From: Guillardia theta CCMP2712
Lineage: Eukaryota; Cryptophyceae; Pyrenomonadales; Geminigeraceae
DNA length: 64,000 bases
Assembly (NCBI RefSeq): GCF_000315625.1
Contig: NW_005434589.1
Coordinates: forward strand, 90,865 to 154,864
Reading direction: 5' to 3'
Shown in pieces: positions 30,784 through 45,623 of this stretch. Position numbers and translations under genes: made by a program. The notes under the pieces were generated by a model, which was not told the DNA's origin, made no database searches, and was given only the letters and a program-made list of their open reading frames with translations. Numbering within the stretch: position 1 is the stretch's first letter; the number at the start of each line of letters is the position of its first letter.

Positions 30784-33700
30784 ATAACGACAATTATTTC
30801 GATGGTTGTCGGACAAATGTGACGTGGAACGGCAGATGAAGAAGGTGGCGGTGCGGCCATTGGTTCCCTTGACTTCCCTACAGCAGAGGGAGAGATGTAG
30901 AGATGTAGAGACGAGGATGAGGGGGATAGAGGAGTCCGTGGAGAGGAACGAGGAGATAGGTGAGGAGGACTCGATCCTGCTCCAGCACGTTGCAATCGAG
31001 AATCTTGAACTCAGGACGCGGCTGGCAGAGTTGGAGGGAGTCAAGCAGAAGGCTATCGGCATCACAGTGAGATTGAGGGAGAAGCTGGCGGAGCTGGCAG
31101 AGGAGGAGCTTGATAGGAAGGGAAAGAGGGCTGAGGCTTTGAGACTGAACGAGAAGAATGGAGGACAGGGAGCGAGGAGAAGGGAAGGGAAGTGGGAGGG
31201 AGAGGAGGGAGACTGTCAGAAGGCGCCAAGCTGGATTCCTGAATTCGTTCAGACGCGTCTCCCAAGCTTGGGCTCTTCGAATCTCAGCAGGGCCATGAAG
31301 GAGCTTAGGAGTGCGGGGATCGCCAAGTTTTCGCCATGGTGGAGCAGGGAAGAGGGTCGAAATGGGGACGAGACATTAGCGAGAGACGCTGGAGAGGGGG
31401 AGGGAGGGAGGCTGGAAGACATCGTGTCCTCCCTCCAGCATCTCTTGGGACATGACGCCGGCTGCTCGCCATGGGATTGGAACTTGATGAGGAGGGGAGA
31501 AGGAAGCGCCGCAGCTGTGGACGAGGACCACTTCCTCTCCGCCATGGCTCAACTTCGCCTCCTCCTCTCCTCGAAGACCTTCACCCAAGACCTGTTGAAT
31601 CTTTCTGTCGACAGCCTTTGCATGATGGAGGAAGCGATGAAAGAGTCAGCTTCACCGTCCCCTCCCTCATCTCGCTCCTCCTCCTCGTCCATGACTCCCT
31701 CATGCTCCTGCCTTCCGGGTACTCCTCGATGGATCTGTGCCAACGTTTGACGTAGGTGAGCAGGGAGGGAGGAAAGCATTTCTCAGCTGCTGGTAGATCT
31801 TCTTGCAATCAAAGGAGTGAGAGGAGGAGAGACCTTGACCTTCCACGTTCTCCGCGCCCTCCTTCTCCTCGTCACTGTGAAGCGAGGCATGCAGACTTTT
31901 CTAGGGGACCTAGGAGCTGTGCAACGAAGTCTTGATGTACTCCGAATGAGGAGAAGGAAAGATGGGTTGCATAGCAGGGAGCAAGAAGCGATGGAGCTGT
32001 CTTGTAAACTTCTTTGCATCCTCTGTGAGCAGTAAGAGAAGAAGAAGACGATGATGATCACGATGGTTTTGACTTCTGACGGCAGGAACGAGTTGAACAA
32101 GAAGAGGTTCTTGTCGTATGGAGGAATCGCTTTGCTGATAGAGAGATTGCGTGACGGAGACATCTGGAGCCATGTGAGCGACTCGAGGTGAGGGTTCGTT
32201 CGGCTCGGGTGACGATGTTCCAGGAGTCTGCGCTTGAGGCGCTGACGACATGCTTCTCGTCGGACGACAAGACTTGCAAGTAACACGCTGAGGAGGAGGG
32301 AACAAAGATGACGAGAGTCGCATGCAGGAACGCCCAGGATGCCGTGCGGGAGGCGAACGGTATTGCGATCTCAATCAGGCTGTTGAGGTTAGGAAATTCA
32401 GCGATGAAGGTTGAGGGTAGCGGGAGTGGGAGAGTGAACTGAGAAAACCTCAGACACTTGTTATCTGCTTCATCAAGATGTCATGCCAGGACCACAAACT
32501 CAATCAGGTCTGCTCTTCCCCGTCCTTTTCCCGGCTTTCCATCATCCCCCTGCTCCTCTTCTGTTATGCTCGCCGTCCTTTCTCATGTCCTCGCAAGTTG
32601 GCTTTCGGTGAATCTGGGGGGATTGCACTTGTCTTGGAAGTCGTCAAGACCTCGCCTGCTTCCCTGCAGGTTGCTTCCCACCTCTCCACCTCCTCCTGCT
32701 CCCTCCGATTATCTTCATCCATTCCCCCCACCCCCCACCCTCCTCCCTCCTCCCTCCTCCTCCCTCCTCGCTTGCCTCCCTCATCAATGACCTGCAGGAA
32801 GCTTGTATCAATGTCCTGCGGCTCGTCTGCAAATCTTCGGTATCCTCTTCTCATCTCCTCGTTTCGCTTCTATTCGCTTCCTTGAGTTTCCCACCTCTTG
32901 AAGAATCCAATCTGAGCTCCCTCCGCTTCCTGCTTCATCTGCTGCTGCTCTTCTCCTCCTCTCCAGCCTCTTCCACCTCCTCATTTTCTCTACCTCCTCC
33001 TCCTGTCCATCCTCAGATCTTACATGATCCCTTCCAGCATGACAACTGGAAGAGGCTTGTCAGCTGTCGGGGTGTGGACCTCCTTTGTCGCGTCATGTAC
33101 ACCGGCACCCATGCTGTACAGGTTTCTCCTCCTCCTCCTCCTCCTCCTCCTCCTCCTCCTCTTCCTCCTCCTCCTCCTCCTCCTCCTCCTCCTTTTCACT
33201 CCTCTGCGTCTTCCTCTGCGCTCCTAATCCTCCTGCTCCTCTTCAATCAATCTTTTGTGAGTCTTGTAGTCTCTTCGTTTGACTTCCACTCCTCCTGATG
33301 GTTTTGCACTTCGTTCTTAATGCTGCCTCCTTTCTATCGTTCTTCTCTTTTCATTGTATCGCATTTTGGCTCATGTTCCCCCTCCTACCTCCCGCAACAA
33401 ACTTTCCTCTCTTCTCATCTCTCCTACGACGCTCTTCCCTCTTCCCTCTTCCCTCTTCCCTCTTCCCTCTTCCCTCTTCCCTCTTCTCTCTTCTCTCTTC
33501 TCTCTTCACGCCTTCCACATCCTGACTTCCCTTACAGAAGGAGGTGATCGATCTCTTTCTGTCTGGCTCTGAGGAGGAGAAGGTCAGCGCTGACTCCTCT
33601 GTCCTCCTGTCCTCCTGTCCTCCTGTCCTCCTCCTCTGTTCTATTTTCTCCCGACCACCACCTCCTCTGGCCACCGTCCTCGCATCCTCCTTCCTCTACT

Positions 33701-33948
33701 TCTTCTCACGCTGCAGCAGCTACTTCTTGAAGAGCTTCAAGGGAACGGCGGGAAACTAGCCATCGAGGCTGTGAGTGCTTGGCTGATCCTTGGATCTCAT
33801 TCCCAGTCTTGTACCTTTCTCTGCTCCTCTTCTTTCTCTGCAGTTCTTTGACTGGAATACCAGGCCAGAAGCTCTCTCCTCTCTCGCACAGCTGATGTGA
33901 GACTCTCTCTCTTGTCCTTCTGACCTTGTCCTTGTCCTTGTCTTCCTT

Positions 33949-33990
<42 letters not shown>

Positions 33991-34091
33991 CTTCTTCCTC
34001 GCCATGTTCTCATCGTCTTCTGCTCGTGCAGGCGTGGAAGTTAGACAAGCTTGCCCTGCTTCTTTCAGATGCCTCTCATCCTGTACTTTAG
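29521..34091 (+). CDS. Armadillo-like repeat protein with Pro/Ser-rich N-terminus and coiled coil
   Basis: Multi-exon gene. Exon 1 (29521-29886) has a Gly/Glu start, a Pro/His/Ser-rich stretch and FVLEDIPRSIQNTSFAFD. Short helical exons follow (HELRKNIREYEEIVD, RQWEENLERELVLLRQK), then a large exon from about 30830 with a coiled coil (RDVETRMRGIEESVERNEEI, ENLELRTRLAEL) and alpha-solenoid segments. Downstream exons show armadillo-like helices: RFLSYGGIALLIERLRDGD, ESGGIALVLEVVKTSPASLQ, KRLVSCRGVDLLCRVMYTGT, and near the end FFDWNTRPEALSSLAQL. The last exon closes at 34044 or 34091 depending on the splice. The introns are packed with simple repeats. ARM repeats bind extended peptides; partner and pathway are unknown. 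Domain call rests on repeat pattern only. Confidence 0.6.
30640..30781. repeat. (GAT)n microsatellite in an intron
   Basis: Imperfect GAYGAT triplets from about 30640, becoming a perfect run of more than 20 GAT units to 30781. It lies in the intron that starts at 30560 of the armadillo-like gene. Confidence 0.95.
33122..33192. repeat. (TCC)n microsatellite in an intron
   Basis: More than 20 TCC triplets, one interruption, in an intron of the armadillo-like gene. Confidence 0.95.
33433..33510. repeat. (TTCCCTC)n then (TTCTCTC)n minisatellite in an intron
   Basis: Seven-base unit TTCCCTC repeated about seven times, changing to TTCTCTC for the last three copies. Intronic in the armadillo-like gene. 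Confidence 0.9.
33950..33991. repeat. (GTCCTC)n microsatellite in an intron
   Basis: Six or seven copies of GTCCTC in the last intron of the armadillo-like gene, preceded by GTCCTT variants. Confidence 0.9.
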
Positions 34092-34276
34092 ATATTCTTT
34101 GTGTCACATCGGAGGCAGAATGAAATTTATTTTTGCCGTCTCTGCAACTGATAAACTCACTTTTGATTCCGAACTAATGTACACGTTCAACTCGACTCCT
34201 TCTCCTCATCTCTAAGTTCGTGACATGCAGAGCTACTCCCCTACTTCGCGGAACGTTCCCCTCCTGCATCCCACCT

Positions 34277-35620
34277 CTATCTTTTCCTCATCGCACCAAC
34301 TTGTTTCTTGATTTTCTCAGCTCTTGTAACACCTTCGTCCTCCCTTGTCGGGAACTCGTACACGCACTGGAGCAACGTTAGAGGAGCAGAACGGGTTCTA
34401 TATTCACCTCGACACAGATTCGATCCCCATTGAACTTGACTCCCTCTTCCTGCTTCAACATTCAAAAGACATCTCCCCAAACATCCTTCCCCTTGTTGCA
34501 CCATTAGCATGGTTCGCTTCTTCTTCACTTTCGCCGAGGAGCTTCCTATCTCTCCACTGCCATAGTTCCCTTCATGACACAGTACTCAATCCCTCATCGT
34601 ACCTGAAACCTCCCAACGTCAGATCGCTGGAAACGACTCTATGGCAGGGAACGTGAGGAGCAAAGGGGTTCCTCCTCAGTGCCTGCATCTCTAGTTACCC
34701 GAGCACAGTCGATCAAAGATATCAGTATCCTTCAACCCCCCCTCCACCAACATCAACATCATGAAGCTACCATTTCGAGGTTCCAAAGTATTCCCTTCGA
34801 ATTTCCTGATACTAAAATTATTGAAATCTCAACTCGCACAACCCTGGGGGAGTCGAACCCCCTACCGAGCCTCTCTCGGGGTCAAAGAGCATTCCTCCTC
34901 CGCTATCTCTCCAAATCACCGANNNNNNNNNNNNNNNNNNNNNNNNNNNNNNNNNNNNNNNNNNNNNNNNNNNNNNNNNNNNNNNNNNNNNNNNNNNNNN
35001 NNNNNNNNNNNNNNNNNNNNNNNNNNNNNNNNNNNNNNNNNNNNNNNNNNNNNNNNNNNNNNNNNNNNNNNNNNNNNNNNNNNNNNNNNNNNNNNNNNNN
35101 NNNNNNNNNNNNNNNNNNNNNNNNNNNNNNNNNNNNNNNNNNNNNNNNNNNNNNNNNNNNNNNNNNNNNNNNNNNNNNNNNNNNNNNNNNNNNNNNNNNN
35201 NNNNNNNNNNNNNNNNNNNNNNNNNNNNNNNNNNNNNNNNNNNNNNNNNNNNNNNNNNNNNNNNNNNNNNNNNNNNNNNNNNNNNNNNNNNNNNNNNNNN
35301 NNNNNNNNNNNNNNNAACCACACACACACACACATGGAGGTTCCTTGTGACTAACCTGTCCAACCGCTCTAGGGCTGGAGCCAAGGAACTGAGCTATCCT
35401 CCCATACGTCGAGACCTTCCCTGTTGGAATCTGCAATCGATGTAAGGCAGATGAGACATTCACACCAGGTGATAGGGCACGACAGCTGGGAGTGCAGGGA
35501 TGGAGGCAGAGAAACACAAGACATCACACAGCTTCGAAGCCGACAAGACAGCTCGCTCACTTGTTTGCATGCCGCGTACACCCTCCCCGCATGGCTCTGC
35601 GCTGCCACCTCTCCTGCCAT
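34277..35620 (-). CDS. MGMT: MGMT/ATL-type DNA alkyltransferase, interrupted by an assembly gap
   Basis: Repairs O6-alkylguanine by transferring the alkyl group to its own Cys. Exons: 35620-35561 (MAGEVAAQSHAGRVYAACKQ), then one giving IPTGKVSTYGRIAQFLGSSP followed by RAVGQ at about 35432-35358, then across the N-filled intron ALRRNPFAPHVPCHRVVSS followed by DLTLGGF (about 34695-34612), then a Lys-rich exon (KVKKKRTMLM), EEGVKFNGDRICVE (about 34465-34424) and a basic C-terminal exon ending MRKR at 34277. The PCHRV active-site Cys and the helix-turn-helix TYGRIA are intact, so it is an active-type MGMT rather than an ATL with Trp in place of Cys. The protein is short, as in bacterial Ogt C-terminal domains. 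No targeting peptide is obvious. Confidence 0.88.
34923..35315. other. Assembly gap (393 N) in an MGMT intron
   Basis: N run bounded on the right by a short CA repeat (35318-35332) directly beside the minus-strand splice donor. Exons on both sides join in phase, so the gap appears to be intronic only. Confidence 0.95.
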
Positions 35621-39533
<3,913 letters not shown>

Positions 39534-40128
39534 ACTAACCTGAAATAATCCTACACCGTACTCACTTGTTTATGATTTAAGACCAAATAAATTAATTTCA
39601 AAAACAACTTGTCTTCCACAACTTTCCATTGTGTTGGCAAGCGGTCTATACTTGAGCTTGACTAGCTGAGCTTCAGTGTCAATTTTGTTCAGGCATGTCA
39701 ATTTTATTCACTCAACACTCCATCTAGATGTTGTCTTACACGAGGTGCATGTAGATAGTTTGAGATCAATCTTCATTTCATTTCTAGCGTGAAGGTGTTG
39801 TATTCAACATTGACATGATCATTAATGATGACAGAACCCGGTAGTAATGAAGAGATAAGACTCGAGACGCGCTTTGGTTCTACTTCCAAGTTCGGACGCT
39901 CTTTGGTTCTACAAGTAACTTAGCCTCGGCAGTGATCGCCGTGAGCCCGGCCGCTCCCTACTTATGGGGCGGACTGCCCGGCCCGGAGTCACTCCGAGGC
40001 TGCTGCGGCCCTGACCGTGACCGTGCCAGGCTCGGAGGAAGAGCCTGCAGTGACTGCAGGCAGCGAGGCTGCCGGGATACGAACTGAGGCGGGCGTTGTG
40101 AGGGCTCACTGATGACCTTCGGCCACTA
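39534..40128. other. Spacer: tubulin 3' end and GC-rich island
   Basis: AATAAA at about 39586 is a likely polyadenylation signal for beta-tubulin. 39925-40110 is a GC-rich island with CAGTGACTGCAG and CACTCCGAGGCTG words; the latter also occurs in the 35.6-36.4 kb island. The next gene starts within 30 bases of its edge. Confidence 0.5.
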
Positions 40129-43049
40129 ATGCCGCCACTGTCGCTCCTGGTGATGGCGCTATGGGCGACGAGCTTCTGCCCCCTCAGCCGCGCTGCCGTC
40201 GTGCCCTTCACCTCTTCCTGCGCCCTCACTGACCAATGCTTGTCCAACATGCTGCTTTCCAGGAGAGACGCCTGTGCTGGCTTACAGTACCGGTCCATTT
40301 GCGAGTGCCGACCAGGGTTCTACATGGAGCAGGGGCATGCAAGCCTTGCTCCCTTAAGGCTTCTGCATGTGCTGAGGGATCCTATCTTGTTGGCTGTGGA
40401 GAAGGGGGGGGTCAGAGTGGCACGTGTGAGCTGTGCAGTCAGTGTCCCCCCGGCACCTTCTTCAGGGGCAACTGCAGTCAGAGCAATACTGGGTGCGTGG
40501 CATGTCCAGAGGGCTTCTTCCAGGACGAGCAGACAAGTAACAAGACGTGTCGACCCTGTCCCTCCAATTCTCGATCAGACTCTGCACGGACTGCCTGTCT
40601 CTGTGATGCTGGATACAACATGCTCAACGGCTTGTGCGTTGCTTGCACCCCTAACATGACAATAGACTGGAACAACTCGCAGTTCAATTGCGCTTGTCCG
40701 CCTGGATATGCTCGTGTGTCGCAGCATCGTTGTACTCGCTGCTCGCCTGGCTTCTTCGCGCTTCCAGACGCTAACAGTATGTGTCCAACTTGTCCCTTAC
40801 TGAATGCCAGCGACGACAACGGATCATGCCTTGCCTGTCCCTCGGGGAAGTACTCCAATACCTCTGCTGCTTCCATCTGCTCCAATTGCTCCATCCCTTT
40901 CAGCGGCTCTCTCATGCCTGGGGCGACCTCCTCCTCCAACTGCTCCTGCCTGCCTGGCTACAGTGGAGGAGAAGATAGTTGTCTCGCATGTTCACCGGGC
41001 ATGTACAAGGAAAACTACGGAAGCAGTCAGTGTGCTTACTGCCCGAGCGGAAAGTTTTCGGAGCACTATGCCAGCTCAGCGTGCAGTGAGTGCTCATCAG
41101 CCTCAGGTGTCGTCACGTTCGGGGCCTCGAGCTGTTTGAACTGTTCGTGTAGCACCTGCGCCATGGGGACAGCTGCCTGCGAGTGCTGTGCAGATGCGGG
41201 ATTTTATGCGAGGAGGAAGAACTCCTCCATGACATGGCTCCTCGCTCAAGCTGAAGAATCTTGCGACGCTGCTTGCGGCAGGGCTGCAGCGACTTGCGTA
41301 GAATCCGAGCTTGTGCAGATGATGAACTTTACACAAGTCCTCGGAATCCGCTGCCAGACAACCTTCTCCTCCCCATATCCCATAGCCGCGGCTCCCTACT
41401 GCTACAACCCGCGCGCTAGTGTGCAAGGAGAAATGGTGTGTGACGAGTGCGTTTTAGCTCCGGGCTCCTCATGCGCTGCCGACAACGTGGGGGCGCGGAG
41501 AAACACATGGTATGCCAAGACCAAGAGGGTATGTCCCTGCCTCAGCTTCTCCTACTCCATCGTCCCCTGCCCTCCCGGCAAGATCTCCACAGGAGGTGCT
41601 ATTTTGGACTGCTCCGAATGCGACGCTAGCGCGACTGCTGATGAATCCAGGCGCTTCTGCGTGTGCCGGGGAGGGTATGAATTCGTCTTCGGCTCATGCA
41701 AGTCCTGCAACCCTGGCAAGTACAAAATGAAGGGAGAGAACGATGTTTGCTCCAGCTGCTCTGCTGGCTCATTTGCTGGGGAGAGTGCGAGTACGACTTG
41801 CTCGCTATGTGGTCCGGGCGAGTTCAGCTCATGGAAGGGCAGCAGCAACTGTTCACTGTGCGAGCCGGGCACGTTCTCGAATCAGTCGGGGGCGATCTCA
41901 TGCAGCCCCTGCGAGCCGGGGGCCTTCGCTTCCGCTTGGGGCTCTCTCTCCTGCTCCCTCTGTCCCAACGGAACTTTCTCGAGCAGCCCGGCCAGTGTGG
42001 AGTGTCAGGCATGTGGAGAGGGGCAGACGTCGATGCGAGGAAGCAGCGCCTGCGTTTGCGCCCCCGGCTTCTTCCTTCACTCAAATCTGAGTCGCTGCAT
42101 TGCCTGCCCTCCTGGAACCTTCAAGAACGTCTCAGGCGATGCAGCCTGTGACGTCTGCCCCGTTCCCACTTGTTCCAATCTCACTGGCGCGACCGCATGC
42201 TCCTCCTGTGCTGCTCCCACAGCTGCGAACCAGACGCGTGGTTGCCTTCCAGGCTTCTCGCCAGACCCTCAGGATGAGATGCAGTGCCTGCCCTGCTCCC
42301 CGGGAACCTTCAGCAATGGCTCTAGCAGCTGCCTTGCCTGTCCTCCCGGCCTCTACTCTAACGCTTCTCAGTCCGCATGTCGTGAGTGCCCGCAAGGCAC
42401 CTTCACCAACACATCAGGACAATCCACCTGCCTCTCCTGCCCTCCTGGTGCCTTCCTTCTCAACTCCATCTGCTATCCCTGCCCTGCAGGTCTCTTTCTC
42501 TCCAATTGGTCCTCGTGCTCTGCTTGCCTTCCAGGCTCCTTCTCTCTGCAAGGCTCCTCGTCTTGTCAGGCTTGCGGCCGAGGCTTCTTCTCCAACTTCT
42601 CGGGAGCTTCTGCGTGCTTTGACTGCGGCAGCGAAAGGCTTTCCAACGAGACGCGCGCGACCTCACTTGACGAGTGCAGGGCACCAGCACCAGCGCAGGA
42701 GGAGCAGACTGTGTGCAGTAGCGTATGGAATGTTTCGCTCCTCGGTGAGTCTTGCTCGAGCGTGTGCGAACGGGGAGGGAGAACATGCGACGTGGGGCTG
42801 CTGAGAGAGGCAGCTGGGGAGACGGAGCTGGTGTGGCGCTACCTACGCTACGAGTGCAACGACTGGCTGGGATTGGAGGTGCCTGAGCTCGACGTGGCAC
42901 CGCTGTGCTGGAAGCCATGGGGAAGGAAGTGCGACTGTGTGGTGGTGCCGGAGACGAGAAGGGACAAGATAACATGCGAGTCGTCTGCTGAAGGGTTCCG
43001 CATCTGCCCTTGCAAGAGCTGCACTACAAGTATCAAGACCCTGCAATGA
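40129..43049 (+). CDS. Secreted cysteine-rich repeat protein (EGF/TNFR/GCC-like), one apparent frameshift
   Basis: Signal peptide at the start (LSLLVMALWATSFCPLSRA), then more than 15 short Cys repeats of the type CPPGTF...S..CSxC, like the GCC2/GCC3 ephrin-receptor-like modules, and many N-glycosylation sequons. Two copies of a different Cys module interrupt and end the array: SCDAACGRAAATC ... RVCPC (about 41255-41545) and SCSSVCERGGRTC ... RICPC (about 42750-43012); these look distantly like the Cys-rich module of GnT-V-type proteins (tentative). There is no membrane segment at the C-terminus, so the product is probably extracellular matrix or cell covering. The frame shifts by one base at the GGGG run 40332-40335: the reading before it has the signal peptide, the reading after it has all the repeats. 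Otherwise a single exon. Confidence 0.8.
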
Positions 43050-43312
43050 TGAATATGAGAGGGACAGAGCGAAGGGAGCTGGGGATACAAAAGGCAAGAG
43101 AGGAAGTAAAGGAGGAGAATCAGTTGTAAACACAAATTGATATGCGAGGAAGGTGTAGTAGTAGTTTGAATTCATAAAACGTGAAACTCTGAAGTTCGTG
43201 TTGTCATCTCTATCAGTTTCACTTCCTCGTCCTTCCCGCTGATCCTCTACACGGCCATCAGTTGCGGAAGGGAGAACTCGGACAGTGACAAAGGGAGTAG
43301 GGAGGCGCTGGA

Positions 43313-44344
43313 TCAGAGGAGCGAAGGAGGCCGGATGGTCAGATGGATGGGAAGGGGACATGGAGTGGCAAGGGAGGAGAGAGAGGAAAGATGAGGGAGG
43401 CAGAGAGAGTCGAACGTGCAAGGAGGGGAAGCCAACAGGAGAAGTTGAACTAGGAGCGAGAGGAAGGGGGGAAAAAAATAGGCGGGCAAACTGACCTGTT
43501 CTTTCAAGTCGAACCACTTACGACACTCGTTGAAGAACCACATGTCTGGGAAGACATCGTCAGCCTCCTCTTCTTCCTCCTCCTCCTTACCCTCCTTCTC
43601 CAGCTCACCATTTTCGTGACCTGGCCCTCTTCTTTCTTTCCACGTCATCATTATCCGCCCTCCCTTATGAGATGTCAGCCATCGTAGTGAGTTCAAGAGC
43701 TTCATGAGGACACTGCGCGGCTGCCCGTAGACAACATCTGCTGCCAGGATCAAGTCTATCCTCCCTTCCCGCACAATCTCTGCACAATCTTCTTCGACCC
43801 CCCACTCGCACTTTTTGACATGAAGGCATCTCTTCTCCTCTTCTCTCGTGCAGCTCAGCCCCTTGCAGGGTTCAATTCCGTTGAGAACCACATTGTGCTG
43901 CAGCAGAGGCAGCTGCTCGGCAACGTCGCAGACAATCACGCGCTTTGCTCCCGAGAGCCAACATAGGATGCCAAGCATTCCCGTGCCGCTGCCTATCTCG
44001 ACAATGGTCAGCCCACTTGGATCCAGCCCTCCACTCCCTCCTCTCCCCAAGAGCTCGCACAGGTATATACTTCCATCCCAAACTACACTCCCAGTGCCGT
44101 CAAAAGTCTCTTGGAGATCCTCTTGGAGCCACCACGGGGAGTGACTGCGGGGCCCGCACGAGCGACCGACTTTCTGATCGATGCGAAGGCTGAGGCCATT
44201 GAAGGAGAAAGACATCAAGCCCTCGTTCCACCTCTGCTTGAGATGGCTGGGATGTACGCCAGCAGGAAAGCAGAACACGAGCAAGTGCAAGCCACCGATC
44301 GCGACCCTTGTCCTCTCTCTTCTATTCTTGTTTCCGCTCATCAT
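43313..44344 (-). CDS. METTL21-like (seven-beta-strand) protein methyltransferase
   Basis: SAM-dependent methyltransferase of the METTL21/VCPKMT/EEF2KMT group, most of which methylate lysines in chaperones or translation factors. Seen: LTIVEIGSGTGMLGILCWLS (SAM motif I), RVIVCDVAEQLPLLQHNVVL (post I, with the following NG) and DLILAADVVYGQPRS (the DxVY-type motif), then GGRIMMTWKERR. An acidic run of Glu separates this from VFPDMWFFNECRKWFDLKEQ. The in-frame reading closes at 43313, but a donor at about 43495 may lead to a further 3' exon, so the true C-terminus is open. A hydrophobic stretch near the start (VAIGGLHLLVFCFPAG) could be a signal or membrane anchor. ATG at 44344 is the first in frame. 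Substrate unknown. Confidence 0.8.
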   Translation of the reverse strand: MMSGNKNRRERTRVAIGGLHLLVFCFPAGVHPSHLKQRWNEGLMSFSFNGLSLRIDQKVGRSCGPRSHSPWWLQEDLQETFDGTGSVVWDGSIYLCELLGRGGSGGLDPSGLTIVEIGSGTGMLGILCWLSGAKRVIVCDVAEQLPLLQHNVVLNGIEPCKGLSCTREEEKRCLHVKKCEWGVEEDCAEIVREGRIDLILAADVVYGQPRSVLMKLLNSLRWLTSHKGGRIMMTWKERRGPGHENGELEKEGKEEEEEEEADDVFPDMWFFNECRKWFDLKEQVSLPAYFFPPFLSLLVQLLLLASPPCTFDSLCLPHLSSLSSLATPCPLPIHLTIRPPSLL

Positions 44345-45623
44345 GCTCAAGCATCTTGACCCTCTTCGTCTCTTCTCACTCTTCCTCCTCCTCTCTTGTC
44401 GCCTCCCCCCGGCCTGCAAGTGCCAGCGCTCGTCATGGTCGAAGATGACTGTCTTTACTCAAAGTTAAGTTAAAGATCAGTACGAGGACAATCAGGAGAG
44501 TCGAGGAGGCTTGACCCTCACACTGTCGCACAGGCCAAACGGCGAGAAGAGAAAAGACAGCGAGAACCAAACCTAATCCTGCCAACTGTTGTCCCCCAAA
44601 CTTAACTGAGTTGCGATCACATCGGTCAGTTAGCAATGGATTTGGATGGCGGGTCGGGATGAGGGAAGGAAGTTCAGGAGAAGCAGAGAAGAGGGAAAGG
44701 GTCAGAGAGGAGAGCAAGAAGACGAGATAAGGAGAGGATGAGGATGAGGATGAGGATGAGGATGAGGATGAGGATGAGGATGAGGATGAGGATGAGGATG
44801 AGGATGAGAGAAATGGGTAGGGATGATGGGAAGAACAGGGGGAGAGGAGGGGAGGAGGAGGGGAGGAGGATGAGGAGGAGGGCGAGGGGAGGGCGAGAGG
44901 AGGGCGAGAGCCGGGAGGAGAGGAGAGGATGGGGAGAGGATGAGGAGGGGAAGAATGCATACCAAGGGGAGGAGGAGAAACCATGCAAGGAGCAGCCATG
45001 GAGGCGATACAAACAGTTATAACTGGTGAAGCGCTGTAACTGATGATGGACTTATTTGACTGTATGCTATATCGCGTCTTTTCATATTTAAAAAATATAA
45101 ATAAACAAAAATCATTGCGATTTTATGTCCTTTCGAAGAGGTCGGAGTCAGACTCCGACGACAAAATTCTATCTCCAGATAAAATTCGTTACCAATTCCT
45201 CGTGACTTTGCAGGGATATTGTCCAAATCATGCTATTTCGCAAAGGAGATTTCCAGAGATTTCTGCAGGGAAGGGGTTCAAGGGGGCCGATCTGACGGTA
45301 GGGTGGTGCTTAAAGCGACCACCCATCCAGCACTCCCCACCCCCCCTTTTCATAACTTAGATTCTAAATATTAGGGGTCCTCTAGCTCTATTAAAACCCT
45401 GCATGTACCCCTACCCCCCGTTCGTCAGTACACCACCATACCCCTGGTCGAATCCACCCCTTCCCCTTCGTTCGCGTTTCTCAATGCACTGGATCAGCAA
45501 AAGTCGTTCCAGCTGCTTCGATTGAGCTCACAGTCTACCAGCTCTGCTCCTGCTCCTGCTCCTGCTCCTGCTCTCCTCCTCATAATCTTTCATGTGCACG
45601 TCGGTGCAGCCGAGTTGGGCGTG
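44345..45623. other. Divergent spacer with (GAGGAT)n and C-run tract
   Basis: Microsatellite (GAGGAT)n at about 44736-44808, then AG-rich sequence. An AT-rich stretch near 45080-45110 is followed by a C-run tract at 45325-45465 (CACCCATCC, CCCCACCCCCCC, TACCCCTACCCCC), 160 bases upstream of the C2-like gene. A CTGCTC hexamer repeat lies at 45543-45573. Part of 45490-45620 may be 5' exon of the next gene. Confidence 0.5.

Noticed and set aside
30481-30822. Plus-strand frame with poly-Met/Thr-Met in the armadillo-like gene
   Set aside because: It is translation of the (GAT)n intron. The exon before it ends at RQK with a GTGAGT donor, and the next begins after an AG near 30833.
34820-34915. tRNA-like T-arm (GGGGGTTCGACTCCCCC) on the minus strand beside the N gap
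   Set aside because: The following seven bases do not pair with any upstream acceptor strand, and no cloverleaf with a proper anticodon loop could be drawn. It lies in an MGMT intron. A truncated tRNA-derived sequence remains possible.
44690-45022. Frames rich in Arg-Met, His-Pro or Leu-Ile repeats around 44.7-44.8 kb
   Set aside because: Direct translation of the (GAGGAT)n microsatellite in each frame; no flanking exon signal.
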